A DNA stretch of 38,432 nucleotides from Clostridiales bacterium. GTDB lineage: Bacteria > Bacillota > Clostridia > Oscillospirales > Oscillospiraceae. Below the pieces are notes generated by a model. It saw nothing but the letters and a program-made list of their open reading frames with translations, was not told the origin of the DNA and ran no database searches. The translations under genes were made by a program, and so were the position numbers. Below, one piece after another: positions 24,892 through 32,741 of the stretch (position 1 is the stretch's first letter; every line of letters starts with the position of its first letter). Where the stretch lies: NCBI GenBank assembly GCA_021201185.1, contig JAJQFJ010000069.1:1-38432 (forward strand), in the 5' to 3' direction.

Positions 24892-25904
24892 ACAGCATTG
24901 ATTTATCCCGGGCCATGACTGACATCCGCACGGAGTACATTCTGGAGTCCGCCGACCTGCCCGGTTCCGCCGGGACCGCCCGTCACCGGAGACGGCCCCG
25001 GCTCCGGCGGCTGGTGACGGTGGCGGCAGCTCTGGCCCTGTGCCTGACGGCGGCAGTCCCCGCCTTGGCCGACCATGTGGGGGTGGTTTATCAGGCCATC
25101 TATGCCGTCTCCCCCGCTCTGGCCCAGAGCATGAAGTCGGTGGAGCTGTCCTGCGAGAGCGACGGTATCCGCATGGAGGTGCTGGCCGCCGACGTGGAGG
25201 GGAGCCGGGCCTGTGTCTATCTCTCCCTGCAGGACCTGACCGGCGACCGGGTAGACGGGACCACCGACCTGTTTGACAGCTACGACCTGAACGCCCCCTA
25301 TGACTGCGCCGCCACCTGCGCCCAGCTGGAGTACGACGAGGAGACCGGGACCGCCACCTTCCTGGTCACCATTGATCTGATGGACGGGGAGGCCTTCCAG
25401 GGGGACCGGTTCACCTTCTCCCTGTCCCGGTTCCTCAGCCACAAGAACGAATGGGAGGGGCCGCTTCCCCTGGCGCTGTCCCAGGCGGACGACGACCCGG
25501 CGACCCAAAGCGGGGTCTCCGACCGGGGCGGCACCGGCAGTTATCAGACCTTCCTGAATCGCGGCCTGATCCTGGACGGCGGCGGAAACTGCCTGTACAC
25601 CACAGGAGACGGGGCTGCCGTCACCGCCATGGGCTATCTGGACGGACAGCTCCATGTCCAGGTACTCTATGACGATATCCTCTCCACCGACAACCACGGC
25701 GACCTGTGGCTGGCAGACGGGGACGGCAATATTATCGCCTGTGCCGCCAGCTTCTCCTTCTGGGCGGAGGACGGATGCAGCGCCTATGTGGAGTATGTGT
25801 TCGACCTGGGGCCAGAGGAGGCGGCGGGCTGCACCCTGTACGGCTATTTCGTCACCGGGGCGCAGCTGCCCCAGGGGAACTGGGAGGTCACGTTCCAGCT
25901 GTGA
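24888..25904 (+). CDS. Single-pass membrane protein, probable anti-sigma partner
   Basis: 338-residue protein. A short N-terminal cytoplasmic part (residues 1-39, 'IRTEYILESADLP', then a basic RHRRRPRLRR patch) precedes one transmembrane helix at about 43-60, followed by a large extracytoplasmic region of beta-rich, acidic sequence. The layout and position after an ECF sigma gene resemble DUF4179-type anti-sigma or regulatory proteins, but I cannot see a zinc anti-sigma motif, so the family is uncertain. Its ATG overlaps the sigma stop. The outer domain may sense an envelope signal. Confidence 0.75.
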   Translation: MNSIDLSRAMTDIRTEYILESADLPGSAGTARHRRRPRLRRLVTVAAALALCLTAAVPALADHVGVVYQAIYAVSPALAQSMKSVELSCESDGIRMEVLAADVEGSRACVYLSLQDLTGDRVDGTTDLFDSYDLNAPYDCAATCAQLEYDEETGTATFLVTIDLMDGEAFQGDRFTFSLSRFLSHKNEWEGPLPLALSQADDDPATQSGVSDRGGTGSYQTFLNRGLILDGGGNCLYTTGDGAAVTAMGYLDGQLHVQVLYDDILSTDNHGDLWLADGDGNIIACAASFSFWAEDGCSAYVEYVFDLGPEEAAGCTLYGYFVTGAQLPQGNWEVTFQL

Positions 25905-25945
25905 GCGATGGCCCTATCCCTGACAACGGTACAGAAGTGCAAATA

Positions 25946-25973
25946 CTCCCCGCCCGGTTCTACGGGCGGGGAG
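25946..25973. terminator. Hairpin between convergent genes
   Basis: Perfect 11-bp stem CTCCCCGCCCG (25946-25956) with 25963-25973. It lies between the plus-strand anti-sigma gene and the minus-strand XRE gene; T-runs are weak on both sides. Confidence 0.6.
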
Positions 25974-26034
25974 CTGCTGTATTGAGAAGCTTCGCTCTCA
26001 TCCGGGCAGGACGGGCAGGAAGCCTGGGCGGCGG

Positions 26035-26673
26035 CTATTTTTCATTCTTCGGCAGTCTTTTCCTGAGCCGCCAGTCCGCCACCACGCACACCGCCCCGTA
26101 GAACAGCCAGCACAGGGCATAGGTGACATAGGAATTCCCCAGCTCCGGGACGGGCGAGAGCTGCCACCAGAACCCGCCGAGGGTCCCGTCCAGTGCGTTA
26201 AACACACAGGAAACAGGCATCAGCGCCAGCAGCCACACGTTGACCGGCCAGAACCACCCGGCGGCGTTCCGGGTGTTCTCGCCTATAAACTGGCCCACGG
26301 CAAAGACGGTGCAGCCCACCGCCATAAGGGCGAGTCCCACCGCCACAGACCAGGACTCGTAACAGGTCACCCAGATACCGATGGCGGCCACCAGGCCGAC
26401 AAAGTTCAGCGCCGTGCCCACCACGGCGAAGATGCGGGCGTCCGGCTTTGACTTGACCGGCTGCTCCGGCAGCGGCTCGATGCCCTTGAGCAGGTAGTCG
26501 GTGGTCACGCCGAAGTAATCGCTGAGCAGCACCACCTTGTTCAGGTCGGGAACGCTCTGCTCGCTCTCCCACTTGCTCACCGCCTGGCGGGAAACGCCCA
26601 CCCGGTCCGCCAGCTCCTCCTGAGAGATCCCCCGGGCCTTCCGCAGCTGCTGTATTCTGTCTGCCATGTTCAT
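26035..26673 (-). CDS. XRE family regulator with membrane domain
   Basis: 212-residue protein. An N-terminal Cro/CI helix-turn-helix ('[43 protein letters not shown]', residues 5-47) is followed from about residue 80 by four hydrophobic helices. This anchored design is common in Firmicutes and its signal is unknown. The start at 26673 has AAGGAGG 9 bases upstream; an ATG two codons later is possible. Two palindromic sites upstream suggest autoregulation. Confidence 0.9.
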   Translation of the reverse strand: MNMADRIQQLRKARGISQEELADRVGVSRQAVSKWESEQSVPDLNKVVLLSDYFGVTTDYLLKGIEPLPEQPVKSKPDARIFAVVGTALNFVGLVAAIGIWVTCYESWSVAVGLALMAVGCTVFAVGQFIGENTRNAAGWFWPVNVWLLALMPVSCVFNALDGTLGGFWWQLSPVPELGNSYVTYALCWLFYGAVCVVADWRLRKRLPKNEK

Positions 26674-26703
26674 ATCGAAACGCCTCCTTGTTTTGGTGGC
26701 TCC

Positions 26704-26768
26704 ATTGTACGAAAAACAGCGGTTGCGGCGCAACCATCCCGGCCTTGCAGTTTGTCAACCGGCGGTTG
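26704..26768 (-). promoter_or_regulatory. Promoter with two palindromic operator-like sites for the XRE gene
   Basis: Minus strand TTGCGC (26728-26733), 18 bases, TACAAT (26704-26709). The palindrome GGTTGC-GGC-GCAACC (26721-26735) covers the -35 box, and a second related palindrome CAACC-GGC-GGTTG lies at 26756-26768, 34 bases away centre to centre. The shared half-site and spacer point to one protein, most simply the XRE regulator itself. Confidence 0.6.
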
Positions 26769-26812
26769 CACAGGCGTTTTTGGGGCATTTTCCCGCTGAT
26801 TTACCGCGAAAT

Positions 26813-26837
26813 GGGGCTGTGCCAGCGGCACAGCCCC
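26813..26837 (-). terminator. Terminator after the oad operon
   Basis: Perfect 11-bp stem GGGGCTGTGCC (26813-26823) with 26827-26837, loop of three, 22 bases past the oadB stop. The minus-strand tail is only weakly T-rich. Confidence 0.6.
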
Positions 26838-26858
26838 AGAAAATGGTTGATGCGGTTC

Positions 26859-28040
26859 TTATCCGAACACAGCCAGCAGGAAGCCTGCGGCCATGGCGGA
26901 GCCAATGACGCCGGCCACGTTGGGGCCCATGGCGTGCATCAGCAGGCAGTTGGACGGGTTCCATTTCTGGCCCTCCACCTGGGAGACACGGGCGGCCATG
27001 GGGACGGCGGAGACGCCGGCGGAGCCAATCAGCGGGTTGACCCGGCCACCGGTGGCCCGGTACATGATCTTGCCAAAGAGGATGCCGCCAGCGGTGGCAA
27101 AGGCAAAGGCGATCAAGCCCAGGACAATGATCTCCAGTGTCTCGAGGGAGAGGAACTGGTCGGCGGTGGCGGTGGCGCCTACGGAGATGCCCAAGAAGAT
27201 GGTGACGATGTTCATCAGGGCGTTCTGGGCGGTGTCGGACAGACGGTCGGTGACGCCGCACTCCTTAAACAGGTTGCCCAGCATCAGGCAGCCCAGCAGA
27301 GAGGCCACAGAGGGCAGCACCAGGCAGCAGACGATGGTGACCACGATGGGGAATACGATCTTTTCCGTCTGGGACACGGGCCGGAGCTGCTCCATCTTGA
27401 CCTTCCGCTCCTTCTCGGTGGTCAGCGCCCGCATAATGGGCGGCTGAATGAGAGGGATCAGGGCCATGTAGGAGTAGGCGGCCACTGCTATGGCTCCCAG
27501 CAAGTGGGGGGCCAGCGTCTTGGTCAGCCAGATGGCGGTGGGACCGTCTGCGCCGCCGATGATGGCGATGGAGGCCGCCTCAGAGCCGGAGAAGCCCAGG
27601 CCCACGGCCATGAGCAGGGCCACATAGACGCCCAGCTGGGCGGCAGCGCCCAGGAGCATCGAGCTGGGGTTGGCCATCATGGGGCCGAAGTCGGTCATAG
27701 CGCCCACACCCACAAAGATGAGGGACGGATATATGCCCAGCTTGACGCCCAGGTACAGGATATCCAGGAAGCCGCCGTCGTGTAGCACGGCGCCCCAGTC
27801 CACGTCGGCACTGCCGGAGGCGTACCACAGCTCAGGGTGATAGACCTCGCTGCCCGGCAGGTTGGTCAGCAGCATACCGAAGCCGATGCCCACCAGCAGC
27901 AGAGGCTCGTACTTTTTGACGATGCCCAGATAGAGCAGGACGCAGGCGACAAGGATCATGATGATCTGCTTGAAGTCCGCCAGCTGTGCAAAGCCCGACT
28001 GCTCGATCAGGTTACTCAGTGTGTTTGTAATCAGTTCCAT
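26859..28040 (-). CDS. oadB: Sodium-pumping decarboxylase beta subunit
   Basis: 393-residue integral membrane subunit that decarboxylates carboxybiotin and exports Na+. About nine to ten helices are visible. The diagnostic loop 'ASIAIIGGADGPTAIW' carries the essential Asp for Na+ movement, and 'NPSSMLLGAAAQLG' and the C-terminal 'NCLLMHAMGPNVAGVIGSAMAAG' are family-typical. OadB, GcdB and MmdB look alike; assignment to oxaloacetate decarboxylase rests on the PYC/OADA-type carboxyltransferase in the operon. Last gene, 13 bases after the biotin carrier gene. Confidence 0.95.
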   Translation of the reverse strand: MELITNTLSNLIEQSGFAQLADFKQIIMILVACVLLYLGIVKKYEPLLLVGIGFGMLLTNLPGSEVYHPELWYASGSADVDWGAVLHDGGFLDILYLGVKLGIYPSLIFVGVGAMTDFGPMMANPSSMLLGAAAQLGVYVALLMAVGLGFSGSEAASIAIIGGADGPTAIWLTKTLAPHLLGAIAVAAYSYMALIPLIQPPIMRALTTEKERKVKMEQLRPVSQTEKIVFPIVVTIVCCLVLPSVASLLGCLMLGNLFKECGVTDRLSDTAQNALMNIVTIFLGISVGATATADQFLSLETLEIIVLGLIAFAFATAGGILFGKIMYRATGGRVNPLIGSAGVSAVPMAARVSQVEGQKWNPSNCLLMHAMGPNVAGVIGSAMAAGFLLAVFG

Positions 28041-28053
28041 ACTCTGCGCCCCC

Positions 28054-28455
28054 TCAGCTCAGGACGACCAGAGGATCACCTGTCTTGACAGCAGAGCCCT
28101 GGGAAGCGACCACCTGGGCCACGGTGCCGTCCTTGGGAGCCAGCACCTCGTTCTCCATCTTCATGGCCTCGATAACGGCCAGGATATCGCCACTCTTGAC
28201 GGCCTGACCGGCGGACACCTTGATGGCGACCACGGTGCCGGGCAGCGGAGCGGTGACAGGCTCACCGGCGGCGATGGCGGTGGGCGCAGCGGCGGGAGCG
28301 GCGGCAGGAGCAGCGGCGGTCACCGGAGCGGCAGCAGGTGCAGCGGCGGGAGCGGCGGCAGGAGCCAGGGCATCGTACTCGTCAGCCAGGATGGCCTGGC
28401 CCTTTTCCACAACGACCTCGAACACCTTGCCGTTGAGCGTTACTTTGTACTTCAT
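28054..28455 (-). CDS. Biotin carboxyl carrier protein of the decarboxylase
   Basis: 133-residue protein. A short N-terminal 'MKYKVTLNGKVFEVVV' strand region is followed by an Ala/Pro linker (about residues 30-62) and a C-terminal biotinyl domain with the target lysine in 'EAMKMEN'. It shuttles CO2 from the carboxyltransferase to OadB. In enterobacterial OadA this domain is fused to the carboxyltransferase; here it is separate, as in glutaconyl-CoA and methylmalonyl-CoA decarboxylases. AGGAGG lies about 9 bases before its ATG, inside the preceding gene's end. Confidence 0.94.
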   Translation of the reverse strand: MKYKVTLNGKVFEVVVEKGQAILADEYDALAPAAAPAAAPAAAPVTAAAPAAAPAAAPTAIAAGEPVTAPLPGTVVAIKVSAGQAVKSGDILAVIEAMKMENEVLAPKDGTVAQVVASQGSAVKTGDPLVVLS

Positions 28456-28456
28456 C

Positions 28457-28801
28457 TTACTTTACCTCCTGGATGGAAATGAAACGCAGCTCGTTGAGGG
28501 GAGTTTTCAGCTCGTCAGCCACAATGCACATCACCATTGCGGCGGTGCGGTCGGGCACGTCGTAGAGCATCACGCCGCCGCAGGAGCCCTTGGCCAGTTT
28601 GGCGGGGGCGGCAGCGGGGGCGGGAGCCTCCGGGATGGCATTGCCCGTGGGGGCGGCGGCAGTCTTGCCCCGGCCCTCCAGCCTGGAGATGATAAAGTTC
28701 TGGAGATAGATCACGCCGATCAGCACCGCCAGGACAATGAACACCACGCAAAAGCCCATCACCGAAACGCCAGCGGCCTCAGCCAAAGTAATATCATCCA
28801 T
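28457..28801 (-). CDS. oadG: Decarboxylase gamma subunit (OadG type)
   Basis: 114-residue protein with one N-terminal transmembrane helix ('GVSVMGFCVVFIVLAVLIGVIYL', about 13-35), an Ala/Pro-rich linker and a cytoplasmic tail. OadG subunits hold the complex together. The ATG at 28801 is chosen because CGGAGG lies about 7 bases upstream; a GTG at 28819 would overlap the oadA stop. Separated from the biotin carrier gene by one base. Low sequence conservation is normal for this subunit; context makes the call. Confidence 0.85.
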   Translation of the reverse strand: MDDITLAEAAGVSVMGFCVVFIVLAVLIGVIYLQNFIISRLEGRGKTAAAPTGNAIPEAPAPAAAPAKLAKGSCGGVMLYDVPDRTAAMVMCIVADELKTPLNELRFISIQEVK

Positions 28802-28815
28802 ATCAGGGCCTCCGA

Positions 28816-30222
28816 TCACTCAATGACTTCCATGGTGTAGTTGCAGGTGCGCTCCTCCTTCTCCTTGCGGGCCTGGAGATAGTCCTTAGCCTGCTTGGGG
28901 AAGCAGATATAGCTCATGATGTCCTCTTCGCTGCGGGCCAGATCGCCCAGCTCCTTCTTGGCGTTCTCGAAGTCCTCGCCGGTGCGCTTGGAGTCCTCCA
29001 CGCGGCAGTCCACGGGGGCGGACATCCCGGTGTCGGAGAGCACCCGCTTCTGCAGGTCGGCGTTCACCGGTGCGGGAGCGGTGCCGTACTCGCCCTTGAA
29101 GTAGTTCTGCACGTCCTTGGAGATGACCTTGTACCGCTCGCCCATGAGGACGTTGGTGACCGCCTGGCTGCCCACCATCTGAGACAGGGGGGTGACCAGA
29201 GGAGGATAGCCCAGGTCCTTCCGGACGGCGGGGATCTCCGCCAGAGCCTCGTCAAACTTGTCCATGGCGTCCATGTCGGTCAGGTTGGCGATCATGTTGG
29301 ACAGCATGCCGCCGGGGACCTTGTAGACCAGGGCCTGGGCGTCGGTGGCCATGCTCTTGGGGTTGATCAGGCCGCTATCCACATACTTCTGCTTGACGGG
29401 CTTGAAGAAGTCGTTGACCTCGTTGATGACCTTCTCGTCCAGGCCGGTCTCGATGCCGTACTGGCTCAGGGCGTAGTACATGGTCTCGGTGGCGGGCTGA
29501 GAGGTGCCGTTGGAGAAGCAGGAGGTGGCGGTGTCGATGACGTCGATACCGGACTCGATGGCCTTGGTCACGGTCTGATAAGCCATGCCGGTGGTGCAGT
29601 GGGTGTGCAGGATTAGCGGCATGTCGCCCACGGCGTCCTTGATGCCCTTGATCAGGTGCTCGGCCTCATAGGGGCTCATGGTGCCGGCCATGTCCTTCAG
29701 GCAGATGGTGTCGAAGCCCATCCGCTGCAGCTCCTTGCACATCTCCACATACTTGCTCACCGTGTGGACGGGAGACTGGGTGTAGGAGATGCAGCCGGAG
29801 GCCACGGTGTTCTCGTTGGCGTACTTCTTGGTGGCGTCCAGAGCGGTGCCCAGGTTGCGGAAATCGTTCAGGGCGTCGAAGATCCGCAGGATATCGATGC
29901 CGTTCTTGATGGACAGCTCCACGAACTTCTCCACCACGTCGTCATGATAGTGCTTGTAGCCCAGCAGGTTCTGGCCGCGGAGCAGCATTTGCAGCTTGGT
30001 GTTGGGCATATTCTTGCGGATGTTGCGCAGGCGCTCCCAGGGGTCCTCTCCCAGGTAGCGCAGGCAGGAGTCAAAGGTGGCGCCGCCCCAGCACTCCACG
30101 GAGTAATAGCCGGCCTTGTCCATAGTGGGCAGGATCGCCTCATAATCCGAATAGGGCAGTCGGGTGGCCATCAGGGATTGGTTTGCATCGCGCAATACAG
30201 TTTCAGTGAATTGAACGCGCAT
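28816..30222 (-). CDS. oadA: Oxaloacetate decarboxylase carboxyltransferase (alpha) subunit without biotin domain
   Basis: 468-residue PYC/OADA-family carboxyltransferase that transfers CO2 from oxaloacetate to biotin, giving pyruvate. The TIM barrel starts with 'TETVLRDANQSLMATR', and has 'ECWGGATFDSCLRYLGEDPWERLR', the carbamylated-lysine motif 'CLKDMAG', and the metal-binding 'LHTHCTTG'. The C-terminal PYC/OADA domain follows, but the protein ends without a biotinyl domain, which is encoded separately downstream. The ATG at 30222 has GGAGGTG about 6 bases upstream; the longer frame is leader. It could alternatively serve as pyruvate carboxylase subunit B, but the OadB and OadG partners argue for the Na+ pump. 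Confidence 0.93.
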   Translation of the reverse strand: MRVQFTETVLRDANQSLMATRLPYSDYEAILPTMDKAGYYSVECWGGATFDSCLRYLGEDPWERLRNIRKNMPNTKLQMLLRGQNLLGYKHYHDDVVEKFVELSIKNGIDILRIFDALNDFRNLGTALDATKKYANENTVASGCISYTQSPVHTVSKYVEMCKELQRMGFDTICLKDMAGTMSPYEAEHLIKGIKDAVGDMPLILHTHCTTGMAYQTVTKAIESGIDVIDTATSCFSNGTSQPATETMYYALSQYGIETGLDEKVINEVNDFFKPVKQKYVDSGLINPKSMATDAQALVYKVPGGMLSNMIANLTDMDAMDKFDEALAEIPAVRKDLGYPPLVTPLSQMVGSQAVTNVLMGERYKVISKDVQNYFKGEYGTAPAPVNADLQKRVLSDTGMSAPVDCRVEDSKRTGEDFENAKKELGDLARSEEDIMSYICFPKQAKDYLQARKEKEERTCNYTMEVIE

Positions 30223-30263
30223 ACTGACACCTCCGTTGTCGATTTGTATCATTCTGTTCTCTC

Positions 30264-30282
30264 CAGGGAGGGCTGCTCCCTG
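30264..30282 (-). promoter_or_regulatory. Leader hairpin before oadA
   Basis: Perfect 7-bp stem CAGGGAG/CTCCCTG with five-base loop in the oadA 5' leader, about 40 bases before the start. Function unknown; it may stabilise the mRNA. Confidence 0.4.
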
Positions 30283-30306
30283 TAAAAGCGAATTTTGACA
30301 TCTATT

Positions 30307-30335
30307 AGTATAAGCAATCCGGGGGGAATTGTAAA
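30307..30335 (-). promoter_or_regulatory. Promoter for the oad operon
   Basis: Minus strand TTTACA (30330-30335), 17 bases, TATACT (30307-30312). The 316-base gap from 30223 to 30538 holds this promoter, a leader hairpin and the terminator of the sirtuin unit, and no gene. Confidence 0.75.
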
Positions 30336-30443
30336 TAAAGAATCCACCTTTCCAAAGGATTTTCGGCGTTTCGTCCAATTTTTGACAATGTCCTTTGGGG
30401 GATTTGTTCATTTTCTTGTCACAATTTTCGGTGAGAAAACGGC

Positions 30444-30476
30444 CCCCGGTTTCCGTCAAAACGACGAAAGCCGGGG
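30444..30476 (-). terminator. Terminator after the sirtuin gene
   Basis: Imperfect long stem with CCCCGG/CCGGGG ends (30444-30449 with 30471-30476), followed on the minus strand by GTTTTCTC. It closes the ADP-ribosylation unit before the oad promoter. Confidence 0.6.
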
Positions 30477-30538
30477 ATCGTTGAAGGGTGGATTTTACGG
30501 GGCAGTCTGGCGGTCCCGTCTGCGGCAAAGCCGCCCGT

Positions 30539-31423
30539 CTATTTTCCGTCCCGCTGGGATATCAGGCGAAGCACAGCGCAGATATCGTCGTCGATGCAGA
30601 GGGACTGCTTCTGAATCTCTCCCGGGCAAAACGCCTCGCCGTAGTTCACGCAAGCATAGACCGCTTTGGGGTTCTTCGCCGTCATCCGCCAGAAGGGGTA
30701 TTTGATGATGCCCGGAGTATTCGCCCCCACCCCAAGCTCCAGGAACAGGACGTGGCGGTTTTCCTGCCGTCGGAGAAAATCGTTGTACCGCTCCGCAGCC
30801 CTGTGCCATCCGTCGTCCTCCACGAAGGTATCGTCACAGCGCAGATTCATATTCATGGGCGCGCCGCAGACCGGGCAGCGGGGAATCAGCTCCGGGGGGA
30901 TCTTCATATTCTTCTGCTCCGCCACCATCTGCCGGACGGCCGCCTCGTTGTCATAGGTCTTGTTATGGCAGGGTTTGGAGCACTGCCACAGGCCGTAATC
31001 CCCCTGGGTGTAGAACAGCCGCTCCCTGTCGAACCCGGCCAGCTGGAACTGGTGGTCCACGTTGGTGGTCAGCACGAAATAGTCCCTGTCCTTCACCAGC
31101 TCCAGCAGGTCGGCGTAGGGCTTCCCCACCCCCGCCTCATAGCGGTTGATGAGGATGTGCCGGGACCACCAGGCCCAGTATTCCTCCAGGGTGTCGAAGG
31201 GGTAAAAGCCGCCGGAATACATATCGGTGATGCCATACCTCCGGTGAAAGTCCGAGAAGTATTTCTCAAACCGCTCGCCGCTGTAGCTCATCCCCGCCGA
31301 GGCGGACAGCCCCGCCCCGGCGCCGATGACGACGGCGTCCGCCGTCTCCAGCTCTTTTTTCAGCCGGGTGATATTATCCCAGTAGGTTCCGGTAGAGCTG
31401 CAGGTCGATATCCTTGAATACAT
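30539..31423 (-). CDS. SirTM-type sirtuin, probable protein ADP-ribosyltransferase
   Basis: 294-residue Sir2-fold protein of class M, which ADP-ribosylates proteins rather than deacetylating them. The NAD-binding 'VVIGAGAGLSASAG' is at 31-44. 'TTNVDHQF' (119-126) is followed by 'YTQGDYGLWQC', where Q140 stands in place of the catalytic His of deacetylase sirtuins, as in described SirTMs. Two Cys pairs ('CSKPC' 148-152, 'CPVC' 183-186) form the zinc ribbon, and 'NLRCDDTFVED' follows. The ATG at 31423 has its own GAGGTG site and lies 50 bases inside the macrodomain gene, so the two are coupled. No GcvH-like or lipoate-ligase gene is present. Confidence 0.9.
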   Translation of the reverse strand: MYSRISTCSSTGTYWDNITRLKKELETADAVVIGAGAGLSASAGMSYSGERFEKYFSDFHRRYGITDMYSGGFYPFDTLEEYWAWWSRHILINRYEAGVGKPYADLLELVKDRDYFVLTTNVDHQFQLAGFDRERLFYTQGDYGLWQCSKPCHNKTYDNEAAVRQMVAEQKNMKIPPELIPRCPVCGAPMNMNLRCDDTFVEDDGWHRAAERYNDFLRRQENRHVLFLELGVGANTPGIIKYPFWRMTAKNPKAVYACVNYGEAFCPGEIQKQSLCIDDDICAVLRLISQRDGK

Positions 31424-32147
31424 TGAAGATCACCTCGATTTTGCTGTGGGTCCGCTGCCTGTACTCCTTCACGGTGCGGACGGCGATCTCCGCCGCCCTG
31501 TCGTTGGGGAAGTGAAATTCCCCGGTGGAGATGCAGCAGAAGGCGACGCTCTGAATCCCATTTTCCTCCGCCAGCTCCAGACAGGAGCGGTAGCAGGAGG
31601 CCAGCCGCTCCCTGTCCCGGTTGGTCAGCCGATAGCCGACAATGGGGCCGACGGTGTGGAGCACAAAATCGCAGGGCAGATTGAATCCGGGCGTGAGCTT
31701 GGCCCCGCCAGTTTCCTCCTCGTGTCCCTGTCGCTTCATCAGCTCCGCGCAGTCCGCCCGGAGTTGGATGCCCGCATAGGTGTGAATGGCGTTGTCAATG
31801 CACCCATGATTCGGGCAGAAGCAGCCCAGCATCTGGGAGTTGGCGGCGTTGACGATGGCCCCACAGCGTAAAGTCGTGATGTCCCCCTGCCAGAGATAGA
31901 GGCCCTCCTGCACCGGCGTCAGGTCGGCAATGTCGGTAATGCCCTTCTGCCGGGTGGCCTCCTGCAAATAGGCGTCCTGTATCTCCAGGAATTCCCCACT
32001 GACCGGCCCCGGCATCCGCACATTGAACAGCGCCCGGAGGAGCCGCTTCTGCCCGAATCCGTCGTCAGGTATCTCCATCCCCTGATACCGGGCGTCCTCC
32101 GCAAGAAGCACCTTGATTAAATATACTCTGCGTTCGTCCTGGGTCAT
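31374..32147 (-). CDS. Zinc-dependent macrodomain ADP-ribosyl hydrolase
   Basis: 257-residue macrodomain protein, the expected eraser of the mark written by the downstream SirTM. An N-terminal helical extension (about 1-75) precedes the macro fold: 'LWQGDITTLRCGAIVNAAN' (ADP-ribose loop, N100, N103), then 'LGCFCPNHGCIDNAIHTYAG', whose C109, H114 and C116 match the zinc ligands of the Zn-macro class. 'FCCISTGEFHFP' is the second ligand loop. The ATG at 32147 follows GGAGGG. It lies 84 bases after the split-barrel gene with no clear terminator between, so the three genes may form one unit. Confidence 0.92.
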   Translation of the reverse strand: MTQDERRVYLIKVLLAEDARYQGMEIPDDGFGQKRLLRALFNVRMPGPVSGEFLEIQDAYLQEATRQKGITDIADLTPVQEGLYLWQGDITTLRCGAIVNAANSQMLGCFCPNHGCIDNAIHTYAGIQLRADCAELMKRQGHEEETGGAKLTPGFNLPCDFVLHTVGPIVGYRLTNRDRERLASCYRSCLELAEENGIQSVAFCCISTGEFHFPNDRAAEIAVRTVKEYRQRTHSKIEVIFNVFKDIDLQLYRNLLG

Positions 32148-32231
32148 AAATGTCTTTCCCTCCTGCTGAGTAGAGCGCCCGACAGCATACTTTGACCGCC
32201 GGACGTTCTAAAATCACATGCGTTCCAGGCT

Positions 32232-32627
32232 TCAAAACTCGTAGGGCGGGTTTCCGAAAAAGTCGGCGATCACGCCGTGAGCGTTATCCAAATAGAACAC
32301 CTCAAAGATGGGGTTGTCGGCGGTCTGATACTGGCCCTTCACGATGGGGTTCCGGATGCACATCTCCTTGGCGGCCATGTTGTTCTCAAACACAGCCTTG
32401 CCGTGGAGACGAATCCAGGCATAGGCTGGGCTGGAGACGGAGATCTCGATCTCCGGATTCTCCTGCATATCCTTGCAAACGTCCTTGGTGTTGTTGGTGC
32501 AGAACCACAGCCTGCCGTCCAGCTCGCCGGCGAACATGAAGGGGCGGCACTTGGCTTTTCCGTCCCGACCCACCGTGGCCAGGTACTGGACAGGGTTCTC
32601 GTTCAAAAACTCGATCACTTTCTTCAT
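32232..32627 (-). CDS. Pyridoxamine 5'-phosphate oxidase-like split-barrel flavoprotein
   Basis: 131-residue FMN-binding split-barrel protein. The core is clear in 'VQYLATVGRDGKAKCRPFMFAGELDGRLWFCTNNTKDV' followed by 'EISVSSPAYAWIRLHGKAVFE'. Members bind FMN, heme or F420; the enzyme activity is unknown and true PNP oxidase is unlikely at this size. The ATG at 32627 has GGAGGTC about 8 bases upstream. It diverges from the hxlR gene, a pairing often seen with stress-responsive flavoproteins, and leads towards the macrodomain and sirtuin genes. Confidence 0.88.
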   Translation of the reverse strand: MKKVIEFLNENPVQYLATVGRDGKAKCRPFMFAGELDGRLWFCTNNTKDVCKDMQENPEIEISVSSPAYAWIRLHGKAVFENNMAAKEMCIRNPIVKGQYQTADNPIFEVFYLDNAHGVIADFFGNPPYEF

Positions 32628-32685
32628 AATGTTGACCTCCAAACAGCGATTTTCACATAGGGGAGATGAACAGCTCGGGCCCGGC

Positions 32686-32714
32686 TTGCATTTCCCTCCT
32701 GCTGTCTGTATAAT
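32686..32714 (+). promoter_or_regulatory. Promoter for hxlR-type gene
   Basis: Plus strand TTGCAT (32686-32691), 17 bases, TATAAT (32709-32714). A second weaker candidate, TTGTAA (32732-32737) with extended -10 TGCTATAGT ending at 32762, overlaps the palindrome at 32742-32757. Confidence 0.65.
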
Positions 32715-32738
32715 AGGACTGTACGGAGAAATTGTAAA
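32710..32738 (-). promoter_or_regulatory. Promoter for the split-barrel/macrodomain/sirtuin genes
   Basis: Minus strand TTTACA (32733-32738), 17 bases, TATTAT (32710-32715). Its -10 overlaps the plus-strand -10, so the two directions compete for polymerase. Confidence 0.7.
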
Positions 32739-32741
32739 GTA

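Noticed and set aside
28816..30222. Methylmalonyl-CoA or glutaconyl-CoA decarboxylase alpha subunit
   Set aside because: The fold motifs are of the PYC/OADA TIM-barrel type, not the acyl-CoA carboxyltransferase type.
30539..31423. Protein deacetylase sirtuin
   Set aside because: The catalytic His region is replaced by QGDYG and the gene is coupled to a Zn-macrodomain, as in the ADP-ribosylating SirTM class.
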